NCBI RefSeq assembly: GCF_036860695.1
Contig: NZ_JAYKGJ010000002.1
Location: 316,001 to 380,000 of the forward strand
Reading direction: 5' to 3'
Origin: Rosettibacter firmus
Lineage (GTDB): Bacteria > Bacteroidota > Ignavibacteria > Ignavibacteriales > Melioribacteraceae
Length of the DNA: 64,000 nt
Part shown: positions 8,254 to 17,996 of the stretch, piece after piece
Layout: each line of letters opens with the position of its first letter
Numbering within the stretch: position 1 is the first letter of the stretch
Notes under the pieces: generated by a model
What the model saw: only the letters and a program-made list of their open reading frames with translations
What the model was told of the DNA's origin: nothing
Databases searched by the model: none
Made by a program: the position numbers and the translations under genes

Positions 8254-9432
8254 TTATAAATTTTCAATTACTGCATCTGTCATCTGTTGAGTAGAAGCAG
8301 CTCCTTTTTCAAAAACATCCGGGCCACCTTTTAATTTTAACATATCATATGTTCTTACTTTTCCTTCTTCTATAACTTTTGAAATAGCATTTCTAATTTT
8401 TGTAGCTATTTCATTTTCACCAATATGTTCTAACATCATTACAGCACTCATAAACATAGCAATTGGATTAACTATGGATGGATTTAATTTTTCGTATTTA
8501 GGTGCCGAACCATGAGTTGGTTCGAATATAGCGACATCTTCTCCAATATTAGCACTGCATGCAAAACCAAGACCACCTACTAAACCAGCAAAGCCATCAC
8601 TTATTATATCACCAAACATATTTTCTGCAACAATCACTCCATAATCTTCTGGATTTTTGGTAAGCCACATCATTTGAGCATCTATATTTGTATCCCATAA
8701 TTCAATTTCTGGATATTCCTTTGCAATATCTCTGGCAATTTTAAGCATCATTCCAGAAGTTTCTCGTAACACATTAGGTTTTTCGCACAAAGTAACACTT
8801 TTGTATCCATGTTTACGTGCATATTCAAATGCTGCTTTTATAATTCTTTCAGTAGCTTTTTTTGTTACTATTCTTGTTGAGATAGCCATTTCTTCGCTGG
8901 GTACATGTGCAAAAGCTTTCATTTTGGGATGTGTTTCGAGTGCTTCTCTAACTTGCTTTGGTGGATTTGTCCACTCAACTCCTGAATAGAGTCCTTCAGT
9001 ATTCTGTCTGAATATAACTACATTTATAAAAGGTTCTTCGTAAGTACCATCAATTTTTTTTCTAATAAAATTCAGTGGATTTCCTTTAAATGAAATACAT
9101 GGACGTATACAAATATCAAGATTAAAAATTTGTCTTAAAGAAACAATTGGTGAAAAATAAACATACCCTTTACCCTGTAATGATGGATCTAATTCTTTAT
9201 CTGCAGCATCTTTGGGTTTACTTGTGATTGCTCCAAATAAAGCTATTTTATGTTTTGCGATTAAATCAATTGTTCTTTGTGGAAGAGCATTTCCTTCTTT
9301 ACACCAGAATTCCCAGCCAATATCACCCCAAACATATTCGGCTTTGAATCCAGCAGCATTTAATAACCTTATAGCTTCTGGCAATACAATTTTACCTATG
9401 CCATCTCCAGGAAGTGCAACTATTGTTCTCAT
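8254..9432 (-). CDS. isocitrate dehydrogenase-like beta-decarboxylating dehydrogenase
   Basis: The 392-residue protein belongs to the isocitrate/isopropylmalate/homoisocitrate dehydrogenase family. It starts with VALPGDGIGK; the substrate loop is SLRQIFNLDICIRP (98-111), followed by FRQNTEGLYSGVEW (141-154), the catalytic lysine in EKPNVLR (Lys218), metal-binding Asp251, Asp275 and Asp279 (NMFGDIISD) and the cofactor motif EPTHGSAPKYE (304-314). The LRQ-x-L-D-x-C-x-RP loop resembles isocitrate dehydrogenases and the context agrees, but homoisocitrate dehydrogenase cannot be excluded because the next hydratase is Lys4-like. It is the first gene of the minus-strand operon, 86 bp before the transporter gene. 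Confidence 0.82.
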   Translation of the reverse strand: MRTIVALPGDGIGKIVLPEAIRLLNAAGFKAEYVWGDIGWEFWCKEGNALPQRTIDLIAKHKIALFGAITSKPKDAADKELDPSLQGKGYVYFSPIVSLRQIFNLDICIRPCISFKGNPLNFIRKKIDGTYEEPFINVVIFRQNTEGLYSGVEWTNPPKQVREALETHPKMKAFAHVPSEEMAISTRIVTKKATERIIKAAFEYARKHGYKSVTLCEKPNVLRETSGMMLKIARDIAKEYPEIELWDTNIDAQMMWLTKNPEDYGVIVAENMFGDIISDGFAGLVGGLGFACSANIGEDVAIFEPTHGSAPKYEKLNPSIVNPIAMFMSAVMMLEHIGENEIATKIRNAISKVIEEGKVRTYDMLKLKGGPDVFEKGAASTQQMTDAVIENL

Positions 9433-9533
9433 TAATACTCCAAAAAATGTAAAACCTGATACTTAACTTATTGATGTAAATTCTATTTGGCAAACGAAAA
9501 GTTTATATTGGAGATCTTTTATTTATAAAGTAT

Positions 9534-10052
9534 TTATAAAGATTTTTCTAATTGTTTATAAATGTTATAAGTTTTATCATCAAAACAACAAAAGATCACT
9601 TTTTCTATTTCGGGGTGAGCAGATAAAAATTCTTTTACTGTTGTATAAGCTATTTTAGATGCTCTTTCTACAGGAAATCGGTAAGCACCTGTACTTATTG
9701 ATGGGAAAGCTATTGTTTTTATTCCATTTTCGATTGCCAATTTTAATGAATTTTTATAACAGCTTGATAGTAACTCATCCTCATTATTATTTCCTCCTGT
9801 CCATACAGGTCCAACTGTGTGAATAACAAATTTGGCAGGAAGATTATATCCTTTAGTGATTTTTGCCTGACCTGTAGGACATCCATTCAACTTTTTACAT
9901 TCTTCGAGTAATTGTGGACCTGCTGCACGATGTATAGCTCCATCTACTCCACCACCACCTAATAATGTGGTATTCGCTGCATTAACTATTGCGTCAACTT
10001 TTAGTTTTGTAATATCTTCTTTGATTATTTCAATTCTGGAATTCATAATCAT
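9534..10052 (-). CDS. macrodomain ADP-ribose deacetylase/hydrolase
   Basis: The 172-residue protein is a single MacroD/YmdB-type macrodomain. It has [20 protein letters not shown] (residues 22-41) with the ADP-ribose-binding glycine loop and Asp37, VIHTVGPVW near 76 and STGAYRFP (119-126). Such enzymes remove O-acetyl groups from O-acetyl-ADP-ribose or ADP-ribose from acidic side chains. It lies about 100 bp from the citrate operon start on the same strand and is probably a separate unit. The first residues read MIMN; translation could begin at either Met. Confidence 0.9.
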   Translation of the reverse strand: MIMNSRIEIIKEDITKLKVDAIVNAANTTLLGGGGVDGAIHRAAGPQLLEECKKLNGCPTGQAKITKGYNLPAKFVIHTVGPVWTGGNNNEDELLSSCYKNSLKLAIENGIKTIAFPSISTGAYRFPVERASKIAYTTVKEFLSAHPEIEKVIFCCFDDKTYNIYKQLEKSL

Positions 10053-10241
10053 ATAATTTTTTATTCCATTAAAAAAATAATGAAATAAAAAAATTTTGTA
10101 AACTTTGATATGTATAAAAAATAGTCAAATTCTCAAGATGAAACTAAGATAGCAATTCATCGATTTGAAATTAATCCATTTTTATATTCCGATTCTGGCA
10201 TAATGTTAGAATGATAATTTCTATAATGAATTCTCTTTTAT

Positions 10242-10634
10242 ATGGAAATAATAGATATCATATTTTATGGTTTGAAGATACTTACCGCACTGCTCATAAT
10301 GGTGATAATTATTTCTTATTTCATTTCAAAGCTAAAAAAAGAAAAGAATAATGAGAACATATCTGGTAATAAGATAAAAAATACTGATCCGTTACCTGAC
10401 TACAATAAAATTTATTTACATTATAAAGTTGACCAATTTAAGCCACATGAAATTAAGTATGAAAAACCTGATTATTCAGATTTTAATTTAAGATATATCA
10501 CTAACAAACCTGTTATAATAAAAAAGAATAACATTTATGAAAATAACTCATCATATTCCAGAACTAAAGCACGATATACAATTATCAATGAAGAATTAAA
10601 AAGTAGAAGTAAATCAATAATCAATTTTTATTAA
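10242..10634 (+). CDS. small single-pass membrane protein, unknown
   Basis: The 130-residue protein has one N-terminal membrane segment (about residues 8-28, LKILTALLIMVIIISYFI) followed by a hydrophilic, Lys-, Asn- and Tyr-rich tail of about 100 residues. I do not recognise a family. Third-position codon use matches the neighbouring genes, which favours a real gene. It stands alone between the divergent macrodomain gene and the long region before sprA. Confidence 0.5.
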   Translation: MEIIDIIFYGLKILTALLIMVIIISYFISKLKKEKNNENISGNKIKNTDPLPDYNKIYLHYKVDQFKPHEIKYEKPDYSDFNLRYITNKPVIIKKNNIYENNSSYSRTKARYTIINEELKSRSKSIINFY

Positions 10635-11022
10635 TCAGAATTTATTTCCACTTCTTTCTGTCATCAATTCTAAAATTTAGAGTTTATTTCCTGATTTTTT
10701 ATTATAATTTTAGAAAATTATCATTTATAATTTTAAGTTGTTCTTTATATTTATTTTTTTGAATGTTTATTTAAGAGTATCAACTTAGGTTGAATTGTCA
10801 TACCAATTAATTGGTGGTTAAGTTAGGTGAAAAAGTGTTTTAATAAAATTTTTATTGATTTAAAAAGTCATGGTTACATTGAAAGATGTTATTAAGTATA
10901 TTTACATTTTGTTTTGATAAGAATTGCTAAAAGAATTTTTTTTATTAAATTTGAACCCGAAAAATTAAAGGAGGATTTATAACTTTCTTTTTACCATTAT
11001 TCAAATAATTTGAAGGTTTACT
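10635..11022. other. non-coding region before sprA
   Basis: No open frame of note is visible in these 388 bases. The stretch holds a perfect 14-bp palindrome (10802-10815) and an AAAGGAGG Shine-Dalgarno-like run at 10967-10974 that has no usual start codon at the right distance. It presumably contains the sprA promoter, but I cannot place it with confidence. Confidence 0.5.
10802..10815. promoter_or_regulatory. 14-bp perfect palindrome, possible operator
   Basis: ACCAATTAATTGGT is its own reverse complement. It lies about 220 bp before the proposed sprA start, in the only sizeable non-coding stretch before the T9SS genes. A binding site for a dimeric regulator is possible; chance is not excluded because the core is AT-only. 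Confidence 0.25.
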
Positions 11023-14000
11023 ATTTCTCCCTTTAAAAAAAATATATCCGGATTTGTATTTAAGACTATTTTAATTCCAGTTATTCTAATAAGCTTTCTA
11101 ATAGTTGTTGGTTTTACCAGCGTTTCAAATAATCAGTACTCCAACCTGATTTTATTTGATGCTATCTTTAATCTCGTGGCTTCAAATAGCCCAATATATA
11201 ATTTACCTGCAAAACCTGAAGAAGAATTATTTAATCAATATCTTAGTTTTATTAATTCTAAATTATTGATGCCCGATTCAACGACGGCTACAAAACCTGT
11301 AATTGGTAAAGACACTTTGCAATTAAAACTTTCTAAAGCCGATTCAATCAAGTATAAAGCAAAGCAGGATTCAATAAGAAGAATTGATTCGTTATCGGCG
11401 GATTCAACAGCAAGATTAAAGTATTTTAGAGCAGCAAGAGAAGATTATTATGTAGTACCATTTAGACCCAAAAGACAATCTCCATTTTTTGTCTATCCTT
11501 CGTCTGCGACATTAATTAGAACAGTAGAACTTGATTCGACCGGTACAAAAGTTATAATCAAAGAAAAAATTGGTGGTCAGGAAGCTAAAATATTTCTGGA
11601 AATGCCTCTTGAAGAATATATTAAATTACGTCTCGATGTAATTACAAGAGATAACTGGGAACAATTAGGATATCAGTACAAACTTAAAGACACAAAAAAA
11701 GATTTAAGTCAATTAATAACAGATATTACGAACATAGAAATTCCTTTACCAAGTACATCTTTGTTCAGCATTTTTGGTCCTCCCAAAATTAATATCAAGA
11801 TTGCAGGAGCTGTTGATATACATGGTGCATGGCGTAACGAAACTACTGAAGGTATAACTACTTCTGCTCTTGGTAACACAAGGAATGAACCTGATTTTAA
11901 ACAACAAGTACAAATTAATCTTAATGGTACAATAGGAGATAAATTAAATCTTTCTGCAGATTGGAATACCGAAAGAACTTTTCAGTATGAAAATCAACTT
12001 AAAATAAAATATACAGGTTACGAAGATGAAATAATTCAAAGTATAGAAGCAGGTAATGTTTCGTTACAGACATCACCACTTGTTGGTGGTAGCGAAGCTC
12101 TTTTTGGAATCAAAGCACAAATGAAAATGGGTCCATTTAGTTTAACTGCACTTGCTTCTCAAAAAAAGGGAGAAGTACAGGAAGTAGCTGTGACTGGTGG
12201 AGCAAAATCACAACAATTTCAAATTCGTGCATATGATTATTCGCCCAATCATTTTTTCATTCATGAAATTTATGCAGATCCCAGATTGAATGTTTTTAAT
12301 AATTATTATGGCAATTCAGTTCCAATTGTTATTGACTCAATTCGTGTGAAAGATATTGAAGTATGGAAAACAATAACTGGACTTGTCAATCCAAACGAAA
12401 GAAAAGGCAATGCATATATAGATTTACCTCGAAGAACAAAGAATCAACGATATGATAATTTAAGAAATACAGATGAACAAACTGTGCCCGGCATTAAGGA
12501 AATTGATAGACGATGGATTTTGCTTCAACAGGATGTTGATTATGTTATTCATAAAGAAACTGGTTTTATCAGCTTTAAGACCCAAATTCAAGATCAGGAT
12601 GCTATTGCAGTTGCATATAGAATTGAAGGTCCAACTTCTTCTCCTGATGATGATATTTATTATGGTGAATTTATTCAGGATGTAGCTGCAGATTCAAGTG
12701 CAAGAATTGTACTGAAATTAATTAAACCACCAAACTTACAACCACAATTTAAAAAAGCCTGGAAATTACAACTGAGAAATATTTATCCAATTGGTGGAAG
12801 AGATGTTAAAGAAGAAGGTTTTACTCTGGATATTAGATATCAGTTTGAAGGGAGTGAACCACAAAGCGATTATTCTGGTATTAAATTAATCCAGGCTTTT
12901 GGCTTGGATAATACAGACAAAAGTGGAACTGGAGGACCAGATGGTGCTTTCGACTTTTTACCAGGTAGAACAATTTTCCCTCAGACTGGTGAAATAGTTT
13001 TTCCTGTCCTTGAACCTTTTGGAAGAGATTTCCCTAAAAACTTACCTGATTCATTGAAGTATCAGGCTGTATATGATACTACAGTTACATTTGCAAAGCA
13101 GGATAGAGCTAAAGATAAATTTATAATAACCGGTGAATATTCAGCAGCTGTTACTTCATCTTATAATATTGGTTTTAATGTTGTAGAAAATTCAGTAAAA
13201 GTAATCTTAAATGGGAATCAACTAAAAGAAGGGATCGATTACACAGTAGATTATAACATTGGACAGGTAATAATTAGAAAACCTGAAGCACTTGTACCGG
13301 GAGCAGACTTAAGAATTACTTACGAACAAAATGATTTATTCCAACTTGCATCTAAAACTCTTGTTGGTTTGCGTGGTCTTTATGAATTTAATCGCGAAAC
13401 TACTCTTGGTTTCTCATTCTTTAATTTAAATCAACAAACACTTAGTGATAAAGTTCGAATTGGAGAAGAACCACTAAATAATTCGATGTTTGGAATAGAT
13501 TTTAAAACTAATATGCAATTACCTTTTCTTACCAAAGCACTCGATAAAGTAATTTCTACGAGTGCCGCATCATCACTGAATTTAAATGCTGAATATGCTT
13601 ATATAAGTCCAGATCCCAATACAAAGAAAAGTACAATAGAAAGTGACGAAGGCAAGAGCATCGCTTATATCGATGACTTTGAAGGTGCTAAAAGAACTAT
13701 ACCACTTGGAATGCAATATGGTTCTTGGAAAGATATTAGCGTACCTGTAAATATTCCTTATCTCGAAGGTATGTCGGAATTGCAAAAAATAAATTATAAA
13801 GCAAAAGCTTATTGGTTTAATCGACTTCCTTCTGATGTAACAATTAGAGATTTATATGGAGATAGAAAACAAGCACCTCCAGATCAAAATCTTATTACTG
13901 CACTCGATTTAGTTTATTTACCAGATCAACCAGGTTATTATAACTGGTATCCTGATTTAAGCGATACAAAAAAGAACTGGGCTGGAATAATGAAAGTTCT

Positions 14001-17000
14001 TTCTTCAACAGCAAATAATCTAATTGAAGAAAATATTCAATTCATCGAATTCTGGCTAAAAGTTGAAAATGCTCCTCCAGATTTGAAATTAAATATTGAT
14101 TTAGGACAGATTAGCGAAGATGTTATTCCTAATGGAAAGCTTGATACCGAAGACAAAAATTTTAATGATCTTGTAGATCAGGGTGAAGATACTGGTATGG
14201 ATGGACTTAAAGACAGCGAAGAGCCAGGATATGATGCAATTAATAATCCAGATCCAAGTCACGATAATTATGATTTTAAATTAACAGCTAATGCAGATTA
14301 TTCAAAAATAAATGGAACAGAAGGGAATGCAGTATCGATTGATTTAGGAAGATTGCCAGACACAGAAGATCTTAATCACAATTTTACACTGGATAAAGTA
14401 AATAGTTATTTTCATTATGAAGTCCCTGTTGATACAAATAAACAGGTTAATCCATTTGTTCAGGGAGGTGGTGGTAACTCTGGTTGGTATCTTTTTAGAG
14501 TGCCATTAAAAGATTTTATAAAAAAAGTAGGTGATCCAAGCTTTTCTGTAGTTGAATTTATAAGATTCTGGATTTCGGGTTCAAATCAGCCTGTACATTT
14601 AAGATTTGCAGAAATGAATCTTGTTGGTAACCAATGGCAAAAAGTTCTCGATCCTCCAACAAGCACTAAAATCAATAAAGTAACAATTGACGATACAGTC
14701 CTTACTGTTTCAGTTGTTAATATTGAAGATAATCCTGAATATCATTCACCACCTGGAGTTCATCGAGAAAGAGATCGAAGTCAACCAGATTATCAGATTT
14801 ATAAAAATGAACAATCACTTGAACTTATACTCAAAAACCTTGAAGATGGCGATAAGAGAGAAGTAGTGCGTTACTTATATAAACCACTTGATGTTTTTAA
14901 TTATAAACAGATGAAACTTTTTGTTCATACAGATGAAAATGTTTTTCCAGGAAGTGTTTCATACTATAAAGATAATAATGATTATGCAGCAGAAGTTTAT
15001 ATTAGATTTGGTTCAGATACATCGAATTTTTATGAATATCGGCAACCATTAAGACCGAGTGAAAAACCTGAATATCGTAACTGGAACGAAGTTAAAATTG
15101 TTTTTTCTGAACTAACTGCAATTAAACAACGCAGAGATACATCTCAATTAAAACAATTGTATACTGTTCCGGTTGAAGGAAAAGAAGGACATACTTATGG
15201 TATAAGAGGTAATCCTTCTTTAACAAGAATTACATTCTTTATTATTGGAATTATTAATCCAAGTAATAAAGGAACACCTGGACAAAAAATTTCTGGAACG
15301 GTCTGGATTAATGAACTTCGAGTTCTTGAAGCTGATGATACACCAGGATGGGCTTATAATGCATCTGGTTCATTAGCTTTTGCTGATTTGATGAGAGTTA
15401 ATTTTAATATCAGCAGATCAAATCCGTTTTTTCATAGATTAAATGATCGATTTGGAACTCGAGATGAAAAACTTAGCTGGGGTTTATCTGTTGATCTTGA
15501 TTTGTTGAAACTTATTCCATTAAATCTTGCCGGTAGTAATTTTAGAATTTCGTATTCCCGTAATGAACAAACTATCGATCCATTATTTAAACCAGGTACA
15601 GATATAAAAGTAACCGAAGCTCAAAATCAATTAAGAAAATTTTTAACCGAAAATAATTATGATCCAGCTTTCATTGAAGATTCAGTACAAAGTATTAAAA
15701 GAGAAGCTCAAACACTTAATTTTAGTGAAACCTGGGCAATACCAAATGTTAGAATTAAAATACCTACAGAAAAATGGTATATCAGAGACATAATTAATAA
15801 CCTGACTTTCGGATTTAATTATAATAGAACTTCTGGTAGTTCTCCTACTGTACTTCAAAGTAACGGATGGGTATGGAATGCAAGTATTGGTTATTCTGTG
15901 AATTTAAGTAGAGATCTTTATTTCAAACCAGTTGATATCCCATTAATTGGTGATATTGTTGATTTATTTAAAGACTACAGAGATGTGAAAGTATATTTCT
16001 TACCACAATCATTCAATGCTTCAATTAATGCACAGCGAAGAAGAAATTTTATTCTTAACAGAACTCTTGCTAATAAACCAAATATTCAAAGAGATTTTAC
16101 TGCTTCGAGAAGTGCTGGATTTAATTGGAGTATAACAGAAGGCGGTTTACTTAATTTATCTTTAGCATATAACTTTGATGTTCAATCAACTTTAACTTAT
16201 TTATGGGTTGTAGATGAAGTTGAAAGAAATGAAAGCGATATCTGGCGAGATATATTTAGAAAAAATCTTTTTGGAAAGGACTTTAATTATCGACAAAACT
16301 TAGATTTCAGAATTAATCCAAAACTTCCTTCGTTGTGGGATATTAATCGATATATTAATATTAATTTTTCTTATGGTGTAGCATATAGCTGGCAAAATAA
16401 TTTTCAACAGGCAGAACTTGGAAGAAGTGCAGGTTACTCAAATAGAATTTCAAGTGGAATTACTTTTAGAATAAAATCATTATTTGCTCCTTTGTTTCAA
16501 GCAGCTCCAAAAACTCAGCAACCAACTCAACCACAAACAAGACCTGAAGGCGGAAGGGGTGGAAGAAGAGGTCAAAGAGCTACTAATGTAGACGAAAAAA
16601 TTGGAAGTCAGCAAGAAAAAATTTCTAAAGACAGTGTTGCTATTGCAGATACTTCTCAAAGAAAAAAAATTACAAATGAAATCGAAGATACAGAAAAAGA
16701 TACACTTAAAGGTCCAGGTAATTTGACTGTTGCACTCGAATATCTTAAACTCGGAATTAGATGGTTATTCTTTGATTATGATCAAATAACTATAAATTTC
16801 TCCCAATCAAGTAGTTATACTGGTGGTGGACTTTTAGGTGAAGGTACAGGTTTTAATAATTTCTGGGGTTATAAACAATCTCCATTAAATGGTCCTTCCA
16901 GATTGTTTATGCTTGGATTTTCTAACGATATTGGTCCTCGTGCTGCAAATGGAAATTTATCCGATAATTATTCTCATAAAAATGATATTGATTTAAAAAC

Positions 17001-17970
17001 TTCACGACCATTATGGGAAGGTGCTCAACTTGATTTGTACTGGAAAGTAGGCTGGGGAGTAAATAAATCAATTACATTCAGAACTGATTCTGTTGGAAAT
17101 ATTTATTCGACAACTGTTAATTCAACTGGTACTATCGATCGATCTTTCTTAACATTACCATCTTCATTTATTTTCTCTTTCTTTGGAAATGGAATAAAAA
17201 AAGTAAGTGAATTGTATGACAGGAGATCACCAAATCCAAATCAAAGTTTATCAGATGCTTTTGTAAAAGGTTTCGAGACTACATCATTTTTATCAAAAAT
17301 CCCGATTCTTTCAAAATTTGCTAAATATATTCCAAGACCAAACTGGAACTTTAACTGGTCTGGTCTGGAGAAATATGAAATCTTTTCTTTCGCAAAAAGA
17401 GTATCGATAAGTCACACGTATACATCTACATATAGTGAAGGCTGGAAAATTAATCCCGATGGATTTCAGGAAATTCAATCTCAAAAAATTGATTATGCAT
17501 TTTCTCCTCTGCTGGGAATTACATTTCAATTCGATAAATTATTTGGTGGTTCATTTCAAAGTACTATTAGATATACTGCAAGAACATCTTATAGTTTGAG
17601 TGCTTCAACAAGAAATATTACAGAAAGTTTTTCGAGAGATATTAATATATCTGCAAGTTATTCGAAAAGTGGATTTGAACTTCCAATGTTTGGAATTTCA
17701 TTAAAGAACGATATTGAAATTTCATTTTCTTACACAAATGGTCAAACTTCAAGTGTAATTTATGATATGGAAAATTTCAAAGAAGGGGGAACTCCACAGG
17801 ATGGTAAAACCAATATTACGATTGAACCAAAAATAAGATATGTAATGAGTTCACGTGTTACAATGTCAATTTTTTATAGAAGAACTACAATTCAACCACA
17901 AGGAGCATCAAGAATTCCACCAACAACTACGAACGAAGCAGGTGTTGATGTTCATATAGCTATTCAGTAA
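11023..17970 (+). CDS. sprA: SprA, outer-membrane translocon protein of the type IX secretion system
   Basis: About 2315 residues from the ATT at 11023, or 2264 from a GTG at 11176. SprA (Sov in Porphyromonas) forms the very large outer-membrane barrel through which T9SS cargo leaves the cell. The protein has the family's size, repeated beta-strand pattern, YVVPFRPKRQSPF near the start, TNIEIPLP, FEGAKRTIPL, and the PGWAYNASGSLAFADL segment. The GTG start would lack any signal peptide. The open frame continues 51 codons upstream and encodes Lys-Lys-Asn followed by a hydrophobic stretch (VFKTILIPVILISFLIVVG), a good signal peptide. No ATG, GTG or TTG lies in that part; ATT at 11023 has a GAAGG Shine-Dalgarno six bases before it. 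I chose that start. porX follows 26 bp downstream. Confidence 0.9.
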   Translation: MSPFKKNISGFVFKTILIPVILISFLIVVGFTSVSNNQYSNLILFDAIFNLVASNSPIYNLPAKPEEELFNQYLSFINSKLLMPDSTTATKPVIGKDTLQLKLSKADSIKYKAKQDSIRRIDSLSADSTARLKYFRAAREDYYVVPFRPKRQSPFFVYPSSATLIRTVELDSTGTKVIIKEKIGGQEAKIFLEMPLEEYIKLRLDVITRDNWEQLGYQYKLKDTKKDLSQLITDITNIEIPLPSTSLFSIFGPPKINIKIAGAVDIHGAWRNETTEGITTSALGNTRNEPDFKQQVQINLNGTIGDKLNLSADWNTERTFQYENQLKIKYTGYEDEIIQSIEAGNVSLQTSPLVGGSEALFGIKAQMKMGPFSLTALASQKKGEVQEVAVTGGAKSQQFQIRAYDYSPNHFFIHEIYADPRLNVFNNYYGNSVPIVIDSIRVKDIEVWKTITGLVNPNERKGNAYIDLPRRTKNQRYDNLRNTDEQTVPGIKEIDRRWILLQQDVDYVIHKETGFISFKTQIQDQDAIAVAYRIEGPTSSPDDDIYYGEFIQDVAADSSARIVLKLIKPPNLQPQFKKAWKLQLRNIYPIGGRDVKEEGFTLDIRYQFEGSEPQSDYSGIKLIQAFGLDNTDKSGTGGPDGAFDFLPGRTIFPQTGEIVFPVLEPFGRDFPKNLPDSLKYQAVYDTTVTFAKQDRAKDKFIITGEYSAAVTSSYNIGFNVVENSVKVILNGNQLKEGIDYTVDYNIGQVIIRKPEALVPGADLRITYEQNDLFQLASKTLVGLRGLYEFNRETTLGFSFFNLNQQTLSDKVRIGEEPLNNSMFGIDFKTNMQLPFLTKALDKVISTSAASSLNLNAEYAYISPDPNTKKSTIESDEGKSIAYIDDFEGAKRTIPLGMQYGSWKDISVPVNIPYLEGMSELQKINYKAKAYWFNRLPSDVTIRDLYGDRKQAPPDQNLITALDLVYLPDQPGYYNWYPDLSDTKKNWAGIMKVLSSTANNLIEENIQFIEFWLKVENAPPDLKLNIDLGQISEDVIPNGKLDTEDKNFNDLVDQGEDTGMDGLKDSEEPGYDAINNPDPSHDNYDFKLTANADYSKINGTEGNAVSIDLGRLPDTEDLNHNFTLDKVNSYFHYEVPVDTNKQVNPFVQGGGGNSGWYLFRVPLKDFIKKVGDPSFSVVEFIRFWISGSNQPVHLRFAEMNLVGNQWQKVLDPPTSTKINKVTIDDTVLTVSVVNIEDNPEYHSPPGVHRERDRSQPDYQIYKNEQSLELILKNLEDGDKREVVRYLYKPLDVFNYKQMKLFVHTDENVFPGSVSYYKDNNDYAAEVYIRFGSDTSNFYEYRQPLRPSEKPEYRNWNEVKIVFSELTAIKQRRDTSQLKQLYTVPVEGKEGHTYGIRGNPSLTRITFFIIGIINPSNKGTPGQKISGTVWINELRVLEADDTPGWAYNASGSLAFADLMRVNFNISRSNPFFHRLNDRFGTRDEKLSWGLSVDLDLLKLIPLNLAGSNFRISYSRNEQTIDPLFKPGTDIKVTEAQNQLRKFLTENNYDPAFIEDSVQSIKREAQTLNFSETWAIPNVRIKIPTEKWYIRDIINNLTFGFNYNRTSGSSPTVLQSNGWVWNASIGYSVNLSRDLYFKPVDIPLIGDIVDLFKDYRDVKVYFLPQSFNASINAQRRRNFILNRTLANKPNIQRDFTASRSAGFNWSITEGGLLNLSLAYNFDVQSTLTYLWVVDEVERNESDIWRDIFRKNLFGKDFNYRQNLDFRINPKLPSLWDINRYININFSYGVAYSWQNNFQQAELGRSAGYSNRISSGITFRIKSLFAPLFQAAPKTQQPTQPQTRPEGGRGGRRGQRATNVDEKIGSQQEKISKDSVAIADTSQRKKITNEIEDTEKDTLKGPGNLTVALEYLKLGIRWLFFDYDQITINFSQSSSYTGGGLLGEGTGFNNFWGYKQSPLNGPSRLFMLGFSNDIGPRAANGNLSDNYSHKNDIDLKTSRPLWEGAQLDLYWKVGWGVNKSITFRTDSVGNIYSTTVNSTGTIDRSFLTLPSSFIFSFFGNGIKKVSELYDRRSPNPNQSLSDAFVKGFETTSFLSKIPILSKFAKYIPRPNWNFNWSGLEKYEIFSFAKRVSISHTYTSTYSEGWKINPDGFQEIQSQKIDYAFSPLLGITFQFDKLFGGSFQSTIRYTARTSYSLSASTRNITESFSRDINISASYSKSGFELPMFGISLKNDIEISFSYTNGQTSSVIYDMENFKEGGTPQDGKTNITIEPKIRYVMSSRVTMSIFYRRTTIQPQGASRIPPTTTNEAGVDVHIAIQ

Positions 17971-17996
17971 AATTAAATATCAATTATTAAAAAGCT

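Noticed and set aside
3976-9432. Lysine synthesis by the aminoadipate route (homoaconitase plus homoisocitrate dehydrogenase)
   Set aside because: No homocitrate synthase or later aminoadipate gene is present and citrate lyase subunits are in the same operon, so tricarboxylate metabolism fits better. Not fully excluded.
10967-10974. AAAGGAGG as ribosome site of sprA or a leader peptide
   Set aside because: No ATG, GTG or TTG follows at working distance, and the sprA frame has a TGA at 11011 in between.
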